Source: Marinobacter sp. F3R08 (GTDB lineage: Bacteria; Pseudomonadota; Gammaproteobacteria; Pseudomonadales; Oleiphilaceae). From it: a DNA stretch of 64,000 nt. The notes beneath the pieces were generated by a model. That model had not been told where the DNA came from. It worked only from the letters and a program-made list of their open reading frames with translations, and did no database searches. Shown here in pieces: positions 17,004 to 26,367 of the stretch. Position 1 is the first letter of the stretch. Each line of letters starts with the position of its first letter. Made by a program: the position numbers and the translations under genes. The DNA is taken from positions 186,001 through 250,000 of the forward strand of contig NZ_JAHKPI010000015.1 of the NCBI RefSeq assembly GCF_018860425.1. The letters run 5' to 3'.

Positions 17004-19877
17004 TCAGGTCGCTTCGCTAGTCTGGTGTCGTTCGCGGAACAGTGGTTGCCAGTCGGTCTGGTCACTCCAGATCTGTAAGCGCTCCATGGCCGAGAGAAGT
17101 TGATCTTTCTGGTGTTCGAGGTCCGGCGCGCTGCACTTGATGGCGGTTTCCAGATGATTGGCTGCTGCCCGCAGTTCCGGCACACCGCAGTACCGGGTAG
17201 CGCCATGAAGCTTGTGAACGCATTCGAGCAATTCCTCTATATTGTTGCTGACCCAGAGCTCCTGCACCCGTTCACGATCTATGTGCACCTGTTCCAGGAG
17301 CATGCTGAACAGCTCTTCGGCCAAATCGGCTTTGCCAGCGGCCAGTTGAATGCTTTCGTCAATGCTTACGCAGTCCTGTTGCATTTTTCGTGTCGACGGT
17401 CGAAGAACCCGGCGGGTATCCCGGACCTCAGGAATCGGAAGCCGGTCTTCCCTGTCGGACTTTGGGCAGACATAACCTGTGTATTCATGAATGATGTCGG
17501 TGAGTTGGCCGCTGCTGATAGGTTTGGGCATGTACCCGTCGAAACCTTGTCTGGTCAGACGTTCCTGCTCGTCTGCCAGAGCATGGGCGGTCAGGGCTAT
17601 GATCGGCGTCCTGTGATTGCCAGTATCCATCTCCCTGAGTCGGGCCGTGGTTTCCACACCGTCCATACCAGGCATTTGCAGATCCATGAACACGAGATCA
17701 AAGGGCTTCTGTCTGGCTTTTGTCAGAGCTTCAAAGCCGCTGGTAGCGCTCACGGCGTCCAGTTGGCAGTCTTCCAACAGGGTCATGACCAGTTTCAGGT
17801 TGGCATCGTTGTCATCGACTGCCAAAACCCGGGGAACACTCGCAGTGGTGGCTCGGTGGGAGGTGACCTCATAGTCGGGGACGCGCCCGCTGGCATTGAT
17901 GCCATGCACCAAAAGCAGAAGTTCATCATACAGGGAGTCGCGGCATACCGGTTTGGTCAGGTGGCCGCTGGCAAGTCCTGCCAACGGTGTGTCGTGGGTC
18001 TCCAGGGTGGGGGTCAGCAACAGTGTCCGGCAATCCCGTTCGATCTCCAGGGTACGCACTAGACTGCAGAACTGGCTGGAGTTGAGCAGGTGTCGGGTGA
18101 TACCAACAATGGCTACGGCGTAACCGGTCTGGCTTTTTTGGGCTTCCTCTATGTGTTCCTGCAACGCGCCGGGTGAGGCCACCCGGTCAACGAGCATGCC
18201 CCAGTCCCGGAGCAGGTGCTCAACAGCCAGTCCGGTGGTTTTCTGATGCTCCAGATAGATCACGCGTTCCCCGCGCAGAGCATCCCGGGGGGCAATGGCC
18301 TCGCCACTGCTCGCGACTTCCGACGTGAGGGTAAACCAGAAGGTGGAGCCCTTGCCAAGTTCGCTTTCAAGCCCGATTTTGCCGCCCATCTCTTCCACCA
18401 GGCGTTTCGAGATGGCCAGCCCGAGCCCGGTGCCTCCGTATTGCCGGGCCGTAGAGGCATCGGCCTGGCTGAAGGCGTTGAACAGAGACTGCTGTTGGGC
18501 CCGGGAAAGGCCGACGCCGGAATCCGTGATGCTCAGGCGCAGAGTGACGCGGTTGGTGTCTTTCTCTTCTTCTTCCAGGCTTGCCCGCAGGACCACCTCG
18601 CCGGTCTGGGTGAACTTGATGGCGTTGTTGACGAGGTTGGTAATGACCTGTTTAACCCGTAAGGGGTCACCCATGATGTTGTCGGGCACATCGTTGTAGA
18701 CCAGTGGCACCAGATCGAGGTTCTTGGAATGGGCGGCCGGGGCCAGCATGACCATGACCTCCTCGACGATGTCGCGCAACTGGAAGGGAACGCGGTCCAG
18801 GATTAGTTTGCCGGCTTCGATTTTCGAAAAGTCCAGAATGTCGTTGATGATGGTAAGCAGGATCTCGGAGGATTTCCGGATCGTGCTCAGATGATCTCGT
18901 TGTTGCCTCGGTAACGGGCCTTTCAGGAGCAATTCGGTGAAGCCAATGATGCCATTAAGTGGCGTGCGAATTTCGTGGGACATGTTGGCCAGGAATTCTG
19001 ATTTTATCCGGCTGGCTTCAAGAGCTTCTTTCCGCGCGAAATCCAGCTCAATGTTCTGAATTTCGATAGTCTCCAGGGTTTCCCGAAGATCTTCGGTGGC
19101 CTGGTCAATGTTCTGCTGCATTTCTGCCTGGGCCTTGCTCAGCTCTTCCGCCATGGCGTTGAGTCCCGACTCAAGTTGTTCAAACTCGGGGCCGGCGCCG
19201 GTATGGACGCGGGTGTCAAGCTTTCCTTCCTTGAGTCTGGCAACCGCTTCGTTAAGCTCAAAGACCGGACTCGTAAACGCCCGGCTCAGGCGCAAGGCAA
19301 TCGCCATACTGAGAAAGACACCGCCAACAACCAGCAGCAGGGATATCAGCAGGGCCTTGTACGTCTCCTTTTCGGTTCGGACGTGGGACATTTCGACAAC
19401 TACCCAACCCAGGGGCTCCTGCAAGTCAGACATGGACTGGCGAGCACCTGGGTCGAGCATACTCTCGATCATCAGATCCTGGAGAAAGGCAGGGGTGATG
19501 AAGCGTGTACTGTTTTCCCTGGATACCCGAGTTGCGTGCTCGGGCGTGAGTTCGTCGGACTGCACTGTTTCGGAGCTTCCCGGTCCGGTGTGGAGCAGGC
19601 GAGAGCGGTCACTGCCAAAGAAGGTAATGGAGCGAACGTCCTGTTCTTCCAGAAGGGCATTGGAGAGGCTGCTCAGAAGGCTTCGATTGGCAGTGAAAAG
19701 ACCATACTCGGAGCCCGCCGCAAGTTGACGTGAAAGCGATTCGCCCCGATCTTTAAGCAGGCTTTCAATGTTTTCAACCCAGCTATAGGTAAAAAACAGC
19801 CCAAGCATCAGGGTGGTCAGCAAGGTGGGAACCAGAGTTACCACCAACACTTTCTTGCGAATGCCCCAGCGTCGCAT
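17004..19877 (-). CDS. barA: Hybrid sensor histidine kinase BarA/GacS
   Basis: 957 residues. Transmembrane segments at about 9-31 and 174-196 flank a periplasmic region, followed by HAMP (about 197-250). The phospho-acceptor is His301 (NMSHEIRTPLNG). The ATPase domain has N (VNNAIKF), G1 (DSGVGL) and G2 (GGTGLGLAI) boxes. A degenerate receiver (about 535-660) lacks the phospho-acceptor Asp; a good receiver follows with Asp732, then an HPt domain with His888. This is the standard BarA/GacS layout that signals to UvrY/GacA and small RNAs controlling CsrA/RsmA. It is divergent from cysM. Confidence 0.95.
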   Translation of the reverse strand: MRRWGIRKKVLVVTLVPTLLTTLMLGLFFTYSWVENIESLLKDRGESLSRQLAAGSEYGLFTANRSLLSSLSNALLEEQDVRSITFFGSDRSRLLHTGPGSSETVQSDELTPEHATRVSRENSTRFITPAFLQDLMIESMLDPGARQSMSDLQEPLGWVVVEMSHVRTEKETYKALLISLLLVVGGVFLSMAIALRLSRAFTSPVFELNEAVARLKEGKLDTRVHTGAGPEFEQLESGLNAMAEELSKAQAEMQQNIDQATEDLRETLETIEIQNIELDFARKEALEASRIKSEFLANMSHEIRTPLNGIIGFTELLLKGPLPRQQRDHLSTIRKSSEILLTIINDILDFSKIEAGKLILDRVPFQLRDIVEEVMVMLAPAAHSKNLDLVPLVYNDVPDNIMGDPLRVKQVITNLVNNAIKFTQTGEVVLRASLEEEEKDTNRVTLRLSITDSGVGLSRAQQQSLFNAFSQADASTARQYGGTGLGLAISKRLVEEMGGKIGLESELGKGSTFWFTLTSEVASSGEAIAPRDALRGERVIYLEHQKTTGLAVEHLLRDWGMLVDRVASPGALQEHIEEAQKSQTGYAVAIVGITRHLLNSSQFCSLVRTLEIERDCRTLLLTPTLETHDTPLAGLASGHLTKPVCRDSLYDELLLLVHGINASGRVPDYEVTSHRATTASVPRVLAVDDNDANLKLVMTLLEDCQLDAVSATSGFEALTKARQKPFDLVFMDLQMPGMDGVETTARLREMDTGNHRTPIIALTAHALADEQERLTRQGFDGYMPKPISSGQLTDIIHEYTGYVCPKSDREDRLPIPEVRDTRRVLRPSTRKMQQDCVSIDESIQLAAGKADLAEELFSMLLEQVHIDRERVQELWVSNNIEELLECVHKLHGATRYCGVPELRAAANHLETAIKCSAPDLEHQKDQLLSAMERLQIWSDQTDWQPLFRERHQTSEAT

Positions 19878-20042
19878 ACTGTTGTTCCTGAGTTATTTCT
19901 TTTGTCCGCGCTGCGATGCGGAACACTTCCCTGTCAAGAATAGTTGATCCGGAACGGGATAACTGTGGTATCAGTCCCGTCCCTGCCGCAAAGCCATTGT
20001 GGCGGATATAGCCTCCGGTCATGGATATAGCGAGAAGCTGTA

Positions 20043-20072
20043 TTGGGAGACCGGGGCGATAACGCGTATCAT
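20043..20072 (+). promoter_or_regulatory. Candidate sigma-70 promoter for cysM
   Basis: TTGGGA at 20043-20048 and TATCAT at 20067-20072 are 18 bases apart, 32 bases before the cysM ATG, in the barA-cysM divergent gap. The match is reasonable but is based on inspection only. Confidence 0.4.
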
Positions 20073-20104
20073 GCGAAACCAAAAGTGTACCATAGGGTTA
20101 TCAT

Positions 20105-20998
20105 ATGCATTTTCCCACCATTGAAGATTATGTCGGACACACGCCCCTGGTTCGCCTGCAGCGTCTCCCCGGAGAGACCAGTAACGTGATTCTGGCCAAG
20201 CTTGAGGGTGACAATCCCGCCGGCTCGGTGAAGGACCGACCGGCTATCAGCATGATCCAGGAAGCGGAGCGCCGGGGCGACATAAAACCGGGTGATACCC
20301 TTATCGAAGCGACCAGCGGTAACACTGGTATCGCCCTGGCCATGGCGGCCGCGATCAAGGGTTATCGAATGGTGCTGATTATGCCCGCGAATATGAGTGA
20401 GGAGCGTCGGGCATCCATGCGTGCCTATGGTGCGGAGATCGTCACGGTCACCAGAGAAGAGGGTATGGAAACTGCCCGCGATCTGGCTCTCAAGATGCAA
20501 GCGGAGGGCAAGGGCAGAGTGCTGGATCAGTTCAGTAATCCGGACAATCCTCTGGCGCACTATCGTACTACGGGGCCCGAGATATGGGAGCAGACCGGAG
20601 GGCGTGTTACTCACTTTGTCAGCTCCATGGGAACCACAGGCACGATCATGGGCGTGTCCCGCTACCTCAAGGAGCGTAACCCGGATGTCCGCATCATCGG
20701 ACTGCAACCCAAAGAAGGTGCATCCATCCCCGGGATCCGGCGCTGGCCCGAAGCCTACCTGCCGAAAATCTACGATGCGGCCCGGGTCGACCAGGTACTG
20801 GATATTGGTCAGGAAGAAGCCGAAAACACTATGCGGGCCCTGGCATCTGAAGAGGGTATTTTCTGCGGAGTGTCCTCGGGCGGGTCCGTTGCTGCCGCAC
20901 TCAAGCTGTCTGAGCAGGTTGAAAATGCCATCATCGTGGCCATTATCTGTGACCGCGGCGATCGTTATCTTTCCACTGGTGTATTCCCGGGCGCCTGA
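20105..20998 (+). CDS. cysM: Cysteine synthase B
   Basis: 297 residues, a fold-type II pyridoxal-phosphate enzyme. Lys43 in [10 protein letters not shown] is the cofactor-binding lysine; the substrate loop [10 protein letters not shown] and the glycine-rich phosphate loop GTTGTIMG are present. It makes cysteine from O-acetylserine and sulfide or thiosulfate; the length and sequence fit CysM better than CysK. It starts the plus-strand run cysM-rlmD-relA-mazG, with 26 bases to rlmD. Confidence 0.94.
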   Translation: MHFPTIEDYVGHTPLVRLQRLPGETSNVILAKLEGDNPAGSVKDRPAISMIQEAERRGDIKPGDTLIEATSGNTGIALAMAAAIKGYRMVLIMPANMSEERRASMRAYGAEIVTVTREEGMETARDLALKMQAEGKGRVLDQFSNPDNPLAHYRTTGPEIWEQTGGRVTHFVSSMGTTGTIMGVSRYLKERNPDVRIIGLQPKEGASIPGIRRWPEAYLPKIYDAARVDQVLDIGQEEAENTMRALASEEGIFCGVSSGGSVAAALKLSEQVENAIIVAIICDRGDRYLSTGVFPGA

Positions 20999-21024
20999 AT
21001 CCGATTATATCGAGAGATCCAAAT

Positions 21025-22374
21025 ATGAGCAGACGACGCAGGAAGGTTCTTCCGAAAGAGCCCGTGCGCTGTGAGATTGAAACTCTGAGCCATGATGGTC
21101 GGGGAATTGCCCGGCAGGATGGCAAGACCCAGTTTGTGGATGGCGCCTTGCCTGGCGAAACGGTGATGGCAAAAGTGGTGTCCAGTCGCAGCAAATTTGA
21201 CGAACTGCGGACCGAAGAGGTTCTGGAGGCTGCCCCTGATCGCCAGACCCCGCCTTGCGAGTTTGCCGACCTGTGCGGCGGCTGCAGCCTCCAGCATATG
21301 AGTGGTGATGCCCAGATCGAGTTCAAGGAAAACACCCTCAGGGAGCATTTTGCCCATTTCGGGGGCATCGAGCCCGAGCAGTGGATCGAGCCGCTTCGCT
21401 CGGAGGACAGTCTCGGTTATCGCCGCAAGGCCCGCCTGGGTGTTCGGTACGTCAAGGCCAGAGAGTCTGTGCTGGTCGGTTTCAGGGAAAAGCGTAACAG
21501 CTTCCTGACCGACATCGATCGTTGTGTGGTACTCGATCCTCGTATCGGCGACCGGATATTGCCCCTGCGCAATATGCTTCATGAACTGGATGCGTACAGT
21601 CGGATCGCCCAGGTAGAGGTCGCCTGCGGCGATGATGTCGCAGTGATGGTGTTCCGCAATATGGATGAGCTGTCGGCCGGCGACCGGGAAACGCTGATTG
21701 CCTTTGGTCAGGCCCACGATTTGCATATCTATTTACAGCCGAAAGGGCCGGACACCGTGCACCGTATCTGGCCTGAGTCCGCCGGTCGGGATGACGAACG
21801 ACTGAGTTACCGGCTGGATGAATTCGATCTGACCATGAAGTTTCATCCGATGGATTTTACCCAGGTCAACGCAGGCATTAACCGCGCCATGGTGCACAGG
21901 GCTGTGGAATGGTTGGATATTCGGCCAGATGAGCGTGTGCTGGATCTTTTCTGTGGTCTGGGTAATTTCACGTTGCCGCTGGCACGCAAGGGTGGACAGG
22001 TTGTAGGTGTAGAGGGTGACGAGACCATGGTTGTCCGTGGCCGCGAAAATGCGCAGCTGAATGGTCTCGACAATGTCGCGTTTCACGGGACTGATCTGCA
22101 TGGTGATTTCACCGGTCAAAGCTGGGCAAAGGAAGGGTTCGACAAGATTCTCATTGACCCGCCGCGCTCTGGTGCCGAAGAAATCTGCAAATACCTGACA
22201 GCCTTTGGTGCCAGGAAAATTGTCTATGTGTCCTGCAATCCGGCCACTCTTGCGCGGGATGCGGGGGTCATGGTGCGTAATGGCTATCGTCTGGTGCGCG
22301 CTGGTGTGATGGACATGTTTCCTCATACCACCCATGTGGAATCCATCGCTTTGTTCGAGCGGGATTCCGGCTGA
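21025..22374 (+). CDS. rlmD: 23S rRNA (uracil-1939-C5)-methyltransferase
   Basis: 449 residues. An N-terminal TRAM domain (about 10-70) is followed by a cysteine set for the [4Fe-4S] cluster ([14 protein letters not shown], about 79-92). The Rossmann methyltransferase core has [15 protein letters not shown]. The catalytic nucleophile is the cysteine in [12 protein letters not shown]. It methylates U1939 of 23S rRNA using S-adenosylmethionine. The position before relA matches Pseudomonas and E. coli. Confidence 0.95.
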   Translation: MSRRRRKVLPKEPVRCEIETLSHDGRGIARQDGKTQFVDGALPGETVMAKVVSSRSKFDELRTEEVLEAAPDRQTPPCEFADLCGGCSLQHMSGDAQIEFKENTLREHFAHFGGIEPEQWIEPLRSEDSLGYRRKARLGVRYVKARESVLVGFREKRNSFLTDIDRCVVLDPRIGDRILPLRNMLHELDAYSRIAQVEVACGDDVAVMVFRNMDELSAGDRETLIAFGQAHDLHIYLQPKGPDTVHRIWPESAGRDDERLSYRLDEFDLTMKFHPMDFTQVNAGINRAMVHRAVEWLDIRPDERVLDLFCGLGNFTLPLARKGGQVVGVEGDETMVVRGRENAQLNGLDNVAFHGTDLHGDFTGQSWAKEGFDKILIDPPRSGAEEICKYLTAFGARKIVYVSCNPATLARDAGVMVRNGYRLVRAGVMDMFPHTTHVESIALFERDSG

Positions 22375-22431
22375 AGATGATATGGGCGGCCTGGGATGGC
22401 TGCGGTAACCATCAGGGTTAACAAGACTGAT

Positions 22432-24669
22432 ATGGTAAAAGTTCGCGAAGATTACGCAATGACTGGCGATGGCCAGGTGGATATCGAGGGCTGGGTCCAG
22501 CAGATTGGCTCGCAGACGTATCTTGAGGACGCGGATCAGTTCCGGCAGGCGTGCGAAAAAGCCGCCGAAATCGATCTTCAGGCGTTTCGCGAGGACCGTC
22601 TTTGGACTCCGGGCGCCAGCAGTTTCCGGATAGGCATCGAGATGGCTCAGGTGCTGGCGGAATTGCACCTTGATCAGGCCAGCCTTGTGGCGGCAATTCT
22701 CTACCGCGCCGTGCGTGAGGAACGGGTTCCGCTTGAGGATATCCGAAAGGAGTTTGGAGACGAAGTTGCAGGCCTGATCAATGGCGTGCAACAAATGGCC
22801 GCAATTTCCTCCATTCACCACCCGCTGAAGGGCAACGTCCTGGGGCAGAGTGAGGGCCAGCTCGACAACGTACGCAAGATGCTCGTCACCATGATTGACG
22901 ATGTCCGGGTTGCCTTGATCAAGCTGGCGGAACGTACCTGTGCTATCCGGGCGGTCAAGAATGCCCCGGAAGAAAAACGCATGCGTGTGGCCGGGGAAGT
23001 CTTCGATATCTATGCGCCGCTGGCTCACCGCCTTGGCATCGGGCACATCAAATGGGAGCTGGAGGACCTTTCTTTCCGCTATTTGCATGGCTCTGCGTAC
23101 AAGAAAATTGCCAAGCTCCTTGATGAAAAGCGACTGGATCGTGATGGTTACATCAAGCGGGTCATAGATACCCTGCAGACCGAACTGAAAGCCTATGGTA
23201 TTGAGGGTGAGCTCTCGGGCCGTGCCAAGCATATCTACAGTATCTGGCGGAAAATGCGGAGAAAGGGTATCGATTTCTCCCAGGTCTACGATGTCCGTGC
23301 CGTGCGCATTCTGGTGCCTGAAGTGCGCGACTGTTACGCAGCGCTTGGTATCGTCCATACCATCTGGCGCCATATTCCCAATGAGTTCGATGACTATATC
23401 GCCAACCCCAAGGAAAACGGGTACCAGTCTTTGCATACCGCCGTCATCGGACCGGATGGCAAAGTCATGGAAGTCCAGATCCGAACCCACAAGATGCATG
23501 AGGAAGCGGAGTTAGGCGTTTGCGCTCACTGGCTTTACAAAGGGACCGACAAAGGCAACAAATCGACCGGTTACGATGCCAAGATCAACTGGCTGCGCCA
23601 GGTTCTGGAGTGGCAGGAGGAGCTGGGTGACCTGTCCGGTCTGGCGGATCATCTGAAATCCGATGTGGCATCGGACAGGGTCTATGTCTTCACGCCTGAA
23701 GGCCATGTCGTGGATTTGCCCCAGGGCGCAACCCCGGTGGATTTTGCGTATCGGGTCCATACCGAAATCGGGCATGCCTGCCGCGGGGCCCGGGTGAACA
23801 GCCGCATTGTGCCGCTCACCTATCCTCTTAAAACCGGCGATCAGGTGATTATCCTGACATCCAACAATCCGGCCCCCAGCCGTGACTGGCTCAACCCGAG
23901 TCTTGGCTACATTCAGACATCCCGGGCCAGGGCGAAGGTAACGCATTGGTTCAAACAGCAGGACCGTGGCCGGAATATTATCGATGGCCGGGCGATTCTC
24001 GAGGACGATTTCAAGCGTCTGTCACTTTATGACGTGGACCTTGGTGAACTCGCGCAGAAGGTCAATTACCAGAGTGCCGAAGATATGTTCGCCGCCATCG
24101 GTGCCGGTGATCTGAGGCCTACGCACGTGGCCAACGTGGCACAGCAGATGCTCGAGCCGAAATCCGAGCAGCTGGACCTCAAGCTCAGCACCCAGCGCCG
24201 CAAGCCCTACGATACCGAATCGGATATTCAGATTCTGGGCGTGGGAAAACTCAAAACCCAGGTGGCGAAATGCTGTAAGCCTTTGCCGGGGGATGCGATT
24301 GGCGGTTATATCACGGTCGGGCGAGGCGTTACGGTGCACCGTCAGGACTGTCTGACGTTTCTGAATTTGTGTGAGTTTGAGCCGAACCGGATCATTGAGG
24401 TGAGCTGGGGCGGGCAGCCGGCAGCCGTCTACCCGGTTGACGTTGAAATTGAAGCCTATGATCGCTCCGGATTGTTGAGAGACATAACTCAGGTGCTGTC
24501 ATCCTCCAAGAGTGATGTTCTGGCACTCAACACGCTGAGCAACAAGGATGAAAATACGGCGACCATGACCGTGACCGTGGAGATCTCAAGCCTCGAACAG
24601 CTGGCGCGATTGCTGGCGCAGATCCGTAACCTGCCCAACATCATTGACGTAAGGCGTAAGCGCGGATGA
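22432..24669 (+). CDS. relA: (p)ppGpp synthetase RelA
   Basis: 745 residues from the ATG at 22432 (MVKVRED), matching E. coli RelA at 744; an upstream in-frame start would add 12 unrelated residues. The N-terminal hydrolase-like domain lacks the HD metal motif (ILYRAVREERVPLEDI in that region), so this is a synthetase-only enzyme. The synthetase domain has RAKHIYSIWRKM and YDVRAVRIL; TGS (VYVFTPEGHVVDLP), zinc-finger-like and ACT domains follow. It makes (p)ppGpp when uncharged tRNA reaches the ribosome. It overlaps mazG by four bases. Confidence 0.96.
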   Translation: MVKVREDYAMTGDGQVDIEGWVQQIGSQTYLEDADQFRQACEKAAEIDLQAFREDRLWTPGASSFRIGIEMAQVLAELHLDQASLVAAILYRAVREERVPLEDIRKEFGDEVAGLINGVQQMAAISSIHHPLKGNVLGQSEGQLDNVRKMLVTMIDDVRVALIKLAERTCAIRAVKNAPEEKRMRVAGEVFDIYAPLAHRLGIGHIKWELEDLSFRYLHGSAYKKIAKLLDEKRLDRDGYIKRVIDTLQTELKAYGIEGELSGRAKHIYSIWRKMRRKGIDFSQVYDVRAVRILVPEVRDCYAALGIVHTIWRHIPNEFDDYIANPKENGYQSLHTAVIGPDGKVMEVQIRTHKMHEEAELGVCAHWLYKGTDKGNKSTGYDAKINWLRQVLEWQEELGDLSGLADHLKSDVASDRVYVFTPEGHVVDLPQGATPVDFAYRVHTEIGHACRGARVNSRIVPLTYPLKTGDQVIILTSNNPAPSRDWLNPSLGYIQTSRARAKVTHWFKQQDRGRNIIDGRAILEDDFKRLSLYDVDLGELAQKVNYQSAEDMFAAIGAGDLRPTHVANVAQQMLEPKSEQLDLKLSTQRRKPYDTESDIQILGVGKLKTQVAKCCKPLPGDAIGGYITVGRGVTVHRQDCLTFLNLCEFEPNRIIEVSWGGQPAAVYPVDVEIEAYDRSGLLRDITQVLSSSKSDVLALNTLSNKDENTATMTVTVEISSLEQLARLLAQIRNLPNIIDVRRKRG

Positions 24670-25523
24670 GTTATACCATCGATGATCTGAAGACCCTGAT
24701 GGCACGGCTCAGGGATCCGGAGACCGGATGTCCCTGGGACACCCGGCAGACCTACAAGTCCATTGTTCCGCATACTCTCGAAGAGGCTTACGAGGTTGCA
24801 GATGCTATTGATCGTGAGGATTACCCACATCTGAAAGACGAGTTGGGGGATCTCCTGTTTCAGGTGATCTTCTATGCCCAGCTTGGACGGGAAGATGGGC
24901 ATTTTGACCTTGAGGACGTGGTTGACCACCTGGTGCGAAAACTGCTGCGCCGGCATCCCCACGTTTTTCCGGAAGGTACTCTGGCGAGTCGTATTGACCC
25001 GGACAACCGGCCGGATGAGGCCTGGATCAAGGAAAGCTGGGAGCGCATCAAGGCTGAAGAGCGAGCGATGAAGCCGGTGCTGGACGATGACGCAGCCGTC
25101 GGCCGGCTTGATGGCATCGCCCGAACGCTGCCGGCCATGGTCCGTGCAGAAAAGCTCCAGAAAAGGGCTGCACGTCACGGCTTTGACTGGCCGGATGTCG
25201 GCCCGGTTTTCGACAAGCTTCATGAGGAGATCAACGAGCTCAAGGAGGCGTGGGAAGCGTCTCAATCCGGAGACGGCGACCCGGACGCTGTTGAAGACGA
25301 GTTGGGTGATCTTTTGTTCGTCTGTGTGAATCTGGCACGGTTCATGAAAGTTAATCCTGAGCAGGCCCTCAATCGAACCAACCATAAATTTGATGCCCGC
25401 TTCCGGGCGATTGAACGTGTGCTTGAGAAAGAGGGTCGGGACATGGACGAAGAATCACTGGAGGCGCTGGACGCCGTCTGGCAGGCGGTTAAAGGCGTGG
25501 AGCGGGGCGACAACGGAAGTTGA
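24666..25523 (+). CDS. mazG: Nucleoside triphosphate pyrophosphohydrolase MazG
   Basis: 285 residues with two tandem MazG domains, each carrying the EExxE/ExxD metal-binding pattern (LEEAYEVADAI with DELGDLLFQV, and EINELKEAW with DELGDLLFVCVN). It hydrolyses NTPs and dNTPs to monophosphates and in E. coli affects (p)ppGpp levels. The ATGA overlap with relA suggests coupled translation. No toxin-antitoxin mazEF genes are beside it. Confidence 0.95.
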   Translation: MSYTIDDLKTLMARLRDPETGCPWDTRQTYKSIVPHTLEEAYEVADAIDREDYPHLKDELGDLLFQVIFYAQLGREDGHFDLEDVVDHLVRKLLRRHPHVFPEGTLASRIDPDNRPDEAWIKESWERIKAEERAMKPVLDDDAAVGRLDGIARTLPAMVRAEKLQKRAARHGFDWPDVGPVFDKLHEEINELKEAWEASQSGDGDPDAVEDELGDLLFVCVNLARFMKVNPEQALNRTNHKFDARFRAIERVLEKEGRDMDEESLEALDAVWQAVKGVERGDNGS

Positions 25524-25659
25524 GTAAATGGAGCCGGTAAGTACAATCCGTTACCAATTTTCTTGCCCCCGGGTCGATGGCTTCGTCTACACTTCCGGAA
25601 ACGGACGCACAGTTTTCGTGCGCCGTGCGCCATCAAGAAGATGCAGGAGTGAAGGCACC

Positions 25660-26004
25660 ATGAAAATCAAAGATCTGGTCAACTACTGGGACAAACATGC
25701 GCGTGGTCGGCTTACCCGCGATGCCTATTTCATGGCGTTGTCTGACCAGCATCACAAGCGCCTTGAGAAGCTTGCGGCGCTATATCCGATGAAATCCCCC
25801 CAGGATCTGATGCGAGACCTGATTTCTGCGGCACTGGATGAGATGGAAACCAGCTTTCCGTACGTTCAGGGATCCAAGGTGGTGGCCTACGACGAGGATG
25901 GTTTCGAACTCTATGAGGATCAGGGGCTGACCCCGAAATTTGTCAGCCTGAGCCAGAAGCACATCCAGCGCCTCAAGGCTCGTCAGCTGGAGTCAGTGGC
26001 CTGA
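25660..26004 (+). CDS. Small conserved protein, paralogue of the next gene
   Basis: 114 residues from the ATG at 25660, preceded by GCAGGAG; a longer in-frame extension to 25528 looks non-coding in character. The N-terminal 65 residues (MKIKDLVNYWDK through SAALDEMETSFP) resemble the 77-residue protein encoded convergently next door, sharing the DL..xW start, the ALYP turn and the AALD helix. The C-terminal 50 residues (FPYVQGSKVVAYDEDGFELYED) are extra. Helical, soluble, no signal peptide. I recall relatives labelled type 1 pili tip component in some genomes, a name I see no evidence for. Function unknown. Confidence 0.85.
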   Translation: MKIKDLVNYWDKHARGRLTRDAYFMALSDQHHKRLEKLAALYPMKSPQDLMRDLISAALDEMETSFPYVQGSKVVAYDEDGFELYEDQGLTPKFVSLSQKHIQRLKARQLESVA

Positions 26005-26024
26005 CGGGCAGGGTGCTGCCCGTC
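26003..26024. terminator. Shared hairpin between convergent paralogues
   Basis: An 8-bp perfect stem GACGGGCA/TGCCCGTC with a 6-base loop overlaps the stop codon of the plus-strand gene and ends six bases before the stop of the minus-strand gene. A T-rich tract follows on the plus strand. It probably ends transcription from both sides. Confidence 0.6.
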
Positions 26025-26029
26025 GTTAC

Positions 26030-26263
26030 TTATTTGTCCTTACCTTCCAGCTTGTCCTTCAGCGGGCTCTGGCGCACCAGATCGTCCAGAGCCGCACCAA
26101 TCATATCGTTCAGAATATCGCTCTCACTGCGATCCGGGTAAAGCTCCGCAAGTGCAGCCACTCGTGCAGCATCCTCCAGCGGCAGGCGCAGGTTGTAGTC
26201 GTGGGTGCGCTCCACGGATTCTTTTTGCGTTTCCCAGTGTTTGGGTAGATCTGTGACCTTCAT
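26030..26263 (-). CDS. Small conserved protein, short paralogue of the preceding gene
   Basis: 77 residues, helical and soluble, with a charged C-terminus. It aligns by eye with residues 1-67 of its neighbour: DL...W near the start, LAELYP, S..DIL.DMIGAALDDL. It has no C-terminal FPYVQG extension. An AAGGAGTC ribosome-binding site lies before its ATG. The layout (extended helix followed by a ribbon-helix-helix-like stretch) hints at a small binding or regulatory protein, but I do not recognise a characterised homologue. Confidence 0.82.
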   Translation of the reverse strand: MKVTDLPKHWETQKESVERTHDYNLRLPLEDAARVAALAELYPDRSESDILNDMIGAALDDLVRQSPLKDKLEGKDK

Positions 26264-26367
26264 GATGACTCCTTGCAGCGACAGGCTTGAATCGCCAATA
26301 GACTTTCTCGACTGTTCCTTAGTATCGTAAGTTTAGTTCGCCTCCGTCAATTCAAAAGGACGCCAAT

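Noticed and set aside
21733..23499. A 588-codon open reading frame on the minus strand opposite rlmD and relA
   Set aside because: It lies antisense to two clearly conserved genes, spans their junction and shows no recognisable domain. Long antisense frames arise easily from codon bias in GC-rich genes.
24666..25523. MazG as part of a mazEF toxin-antitoxin module
   Set aside because: No mazE or mazF is adjacent; the gene follows relA and encodes only the pyrophosphohydrolase.
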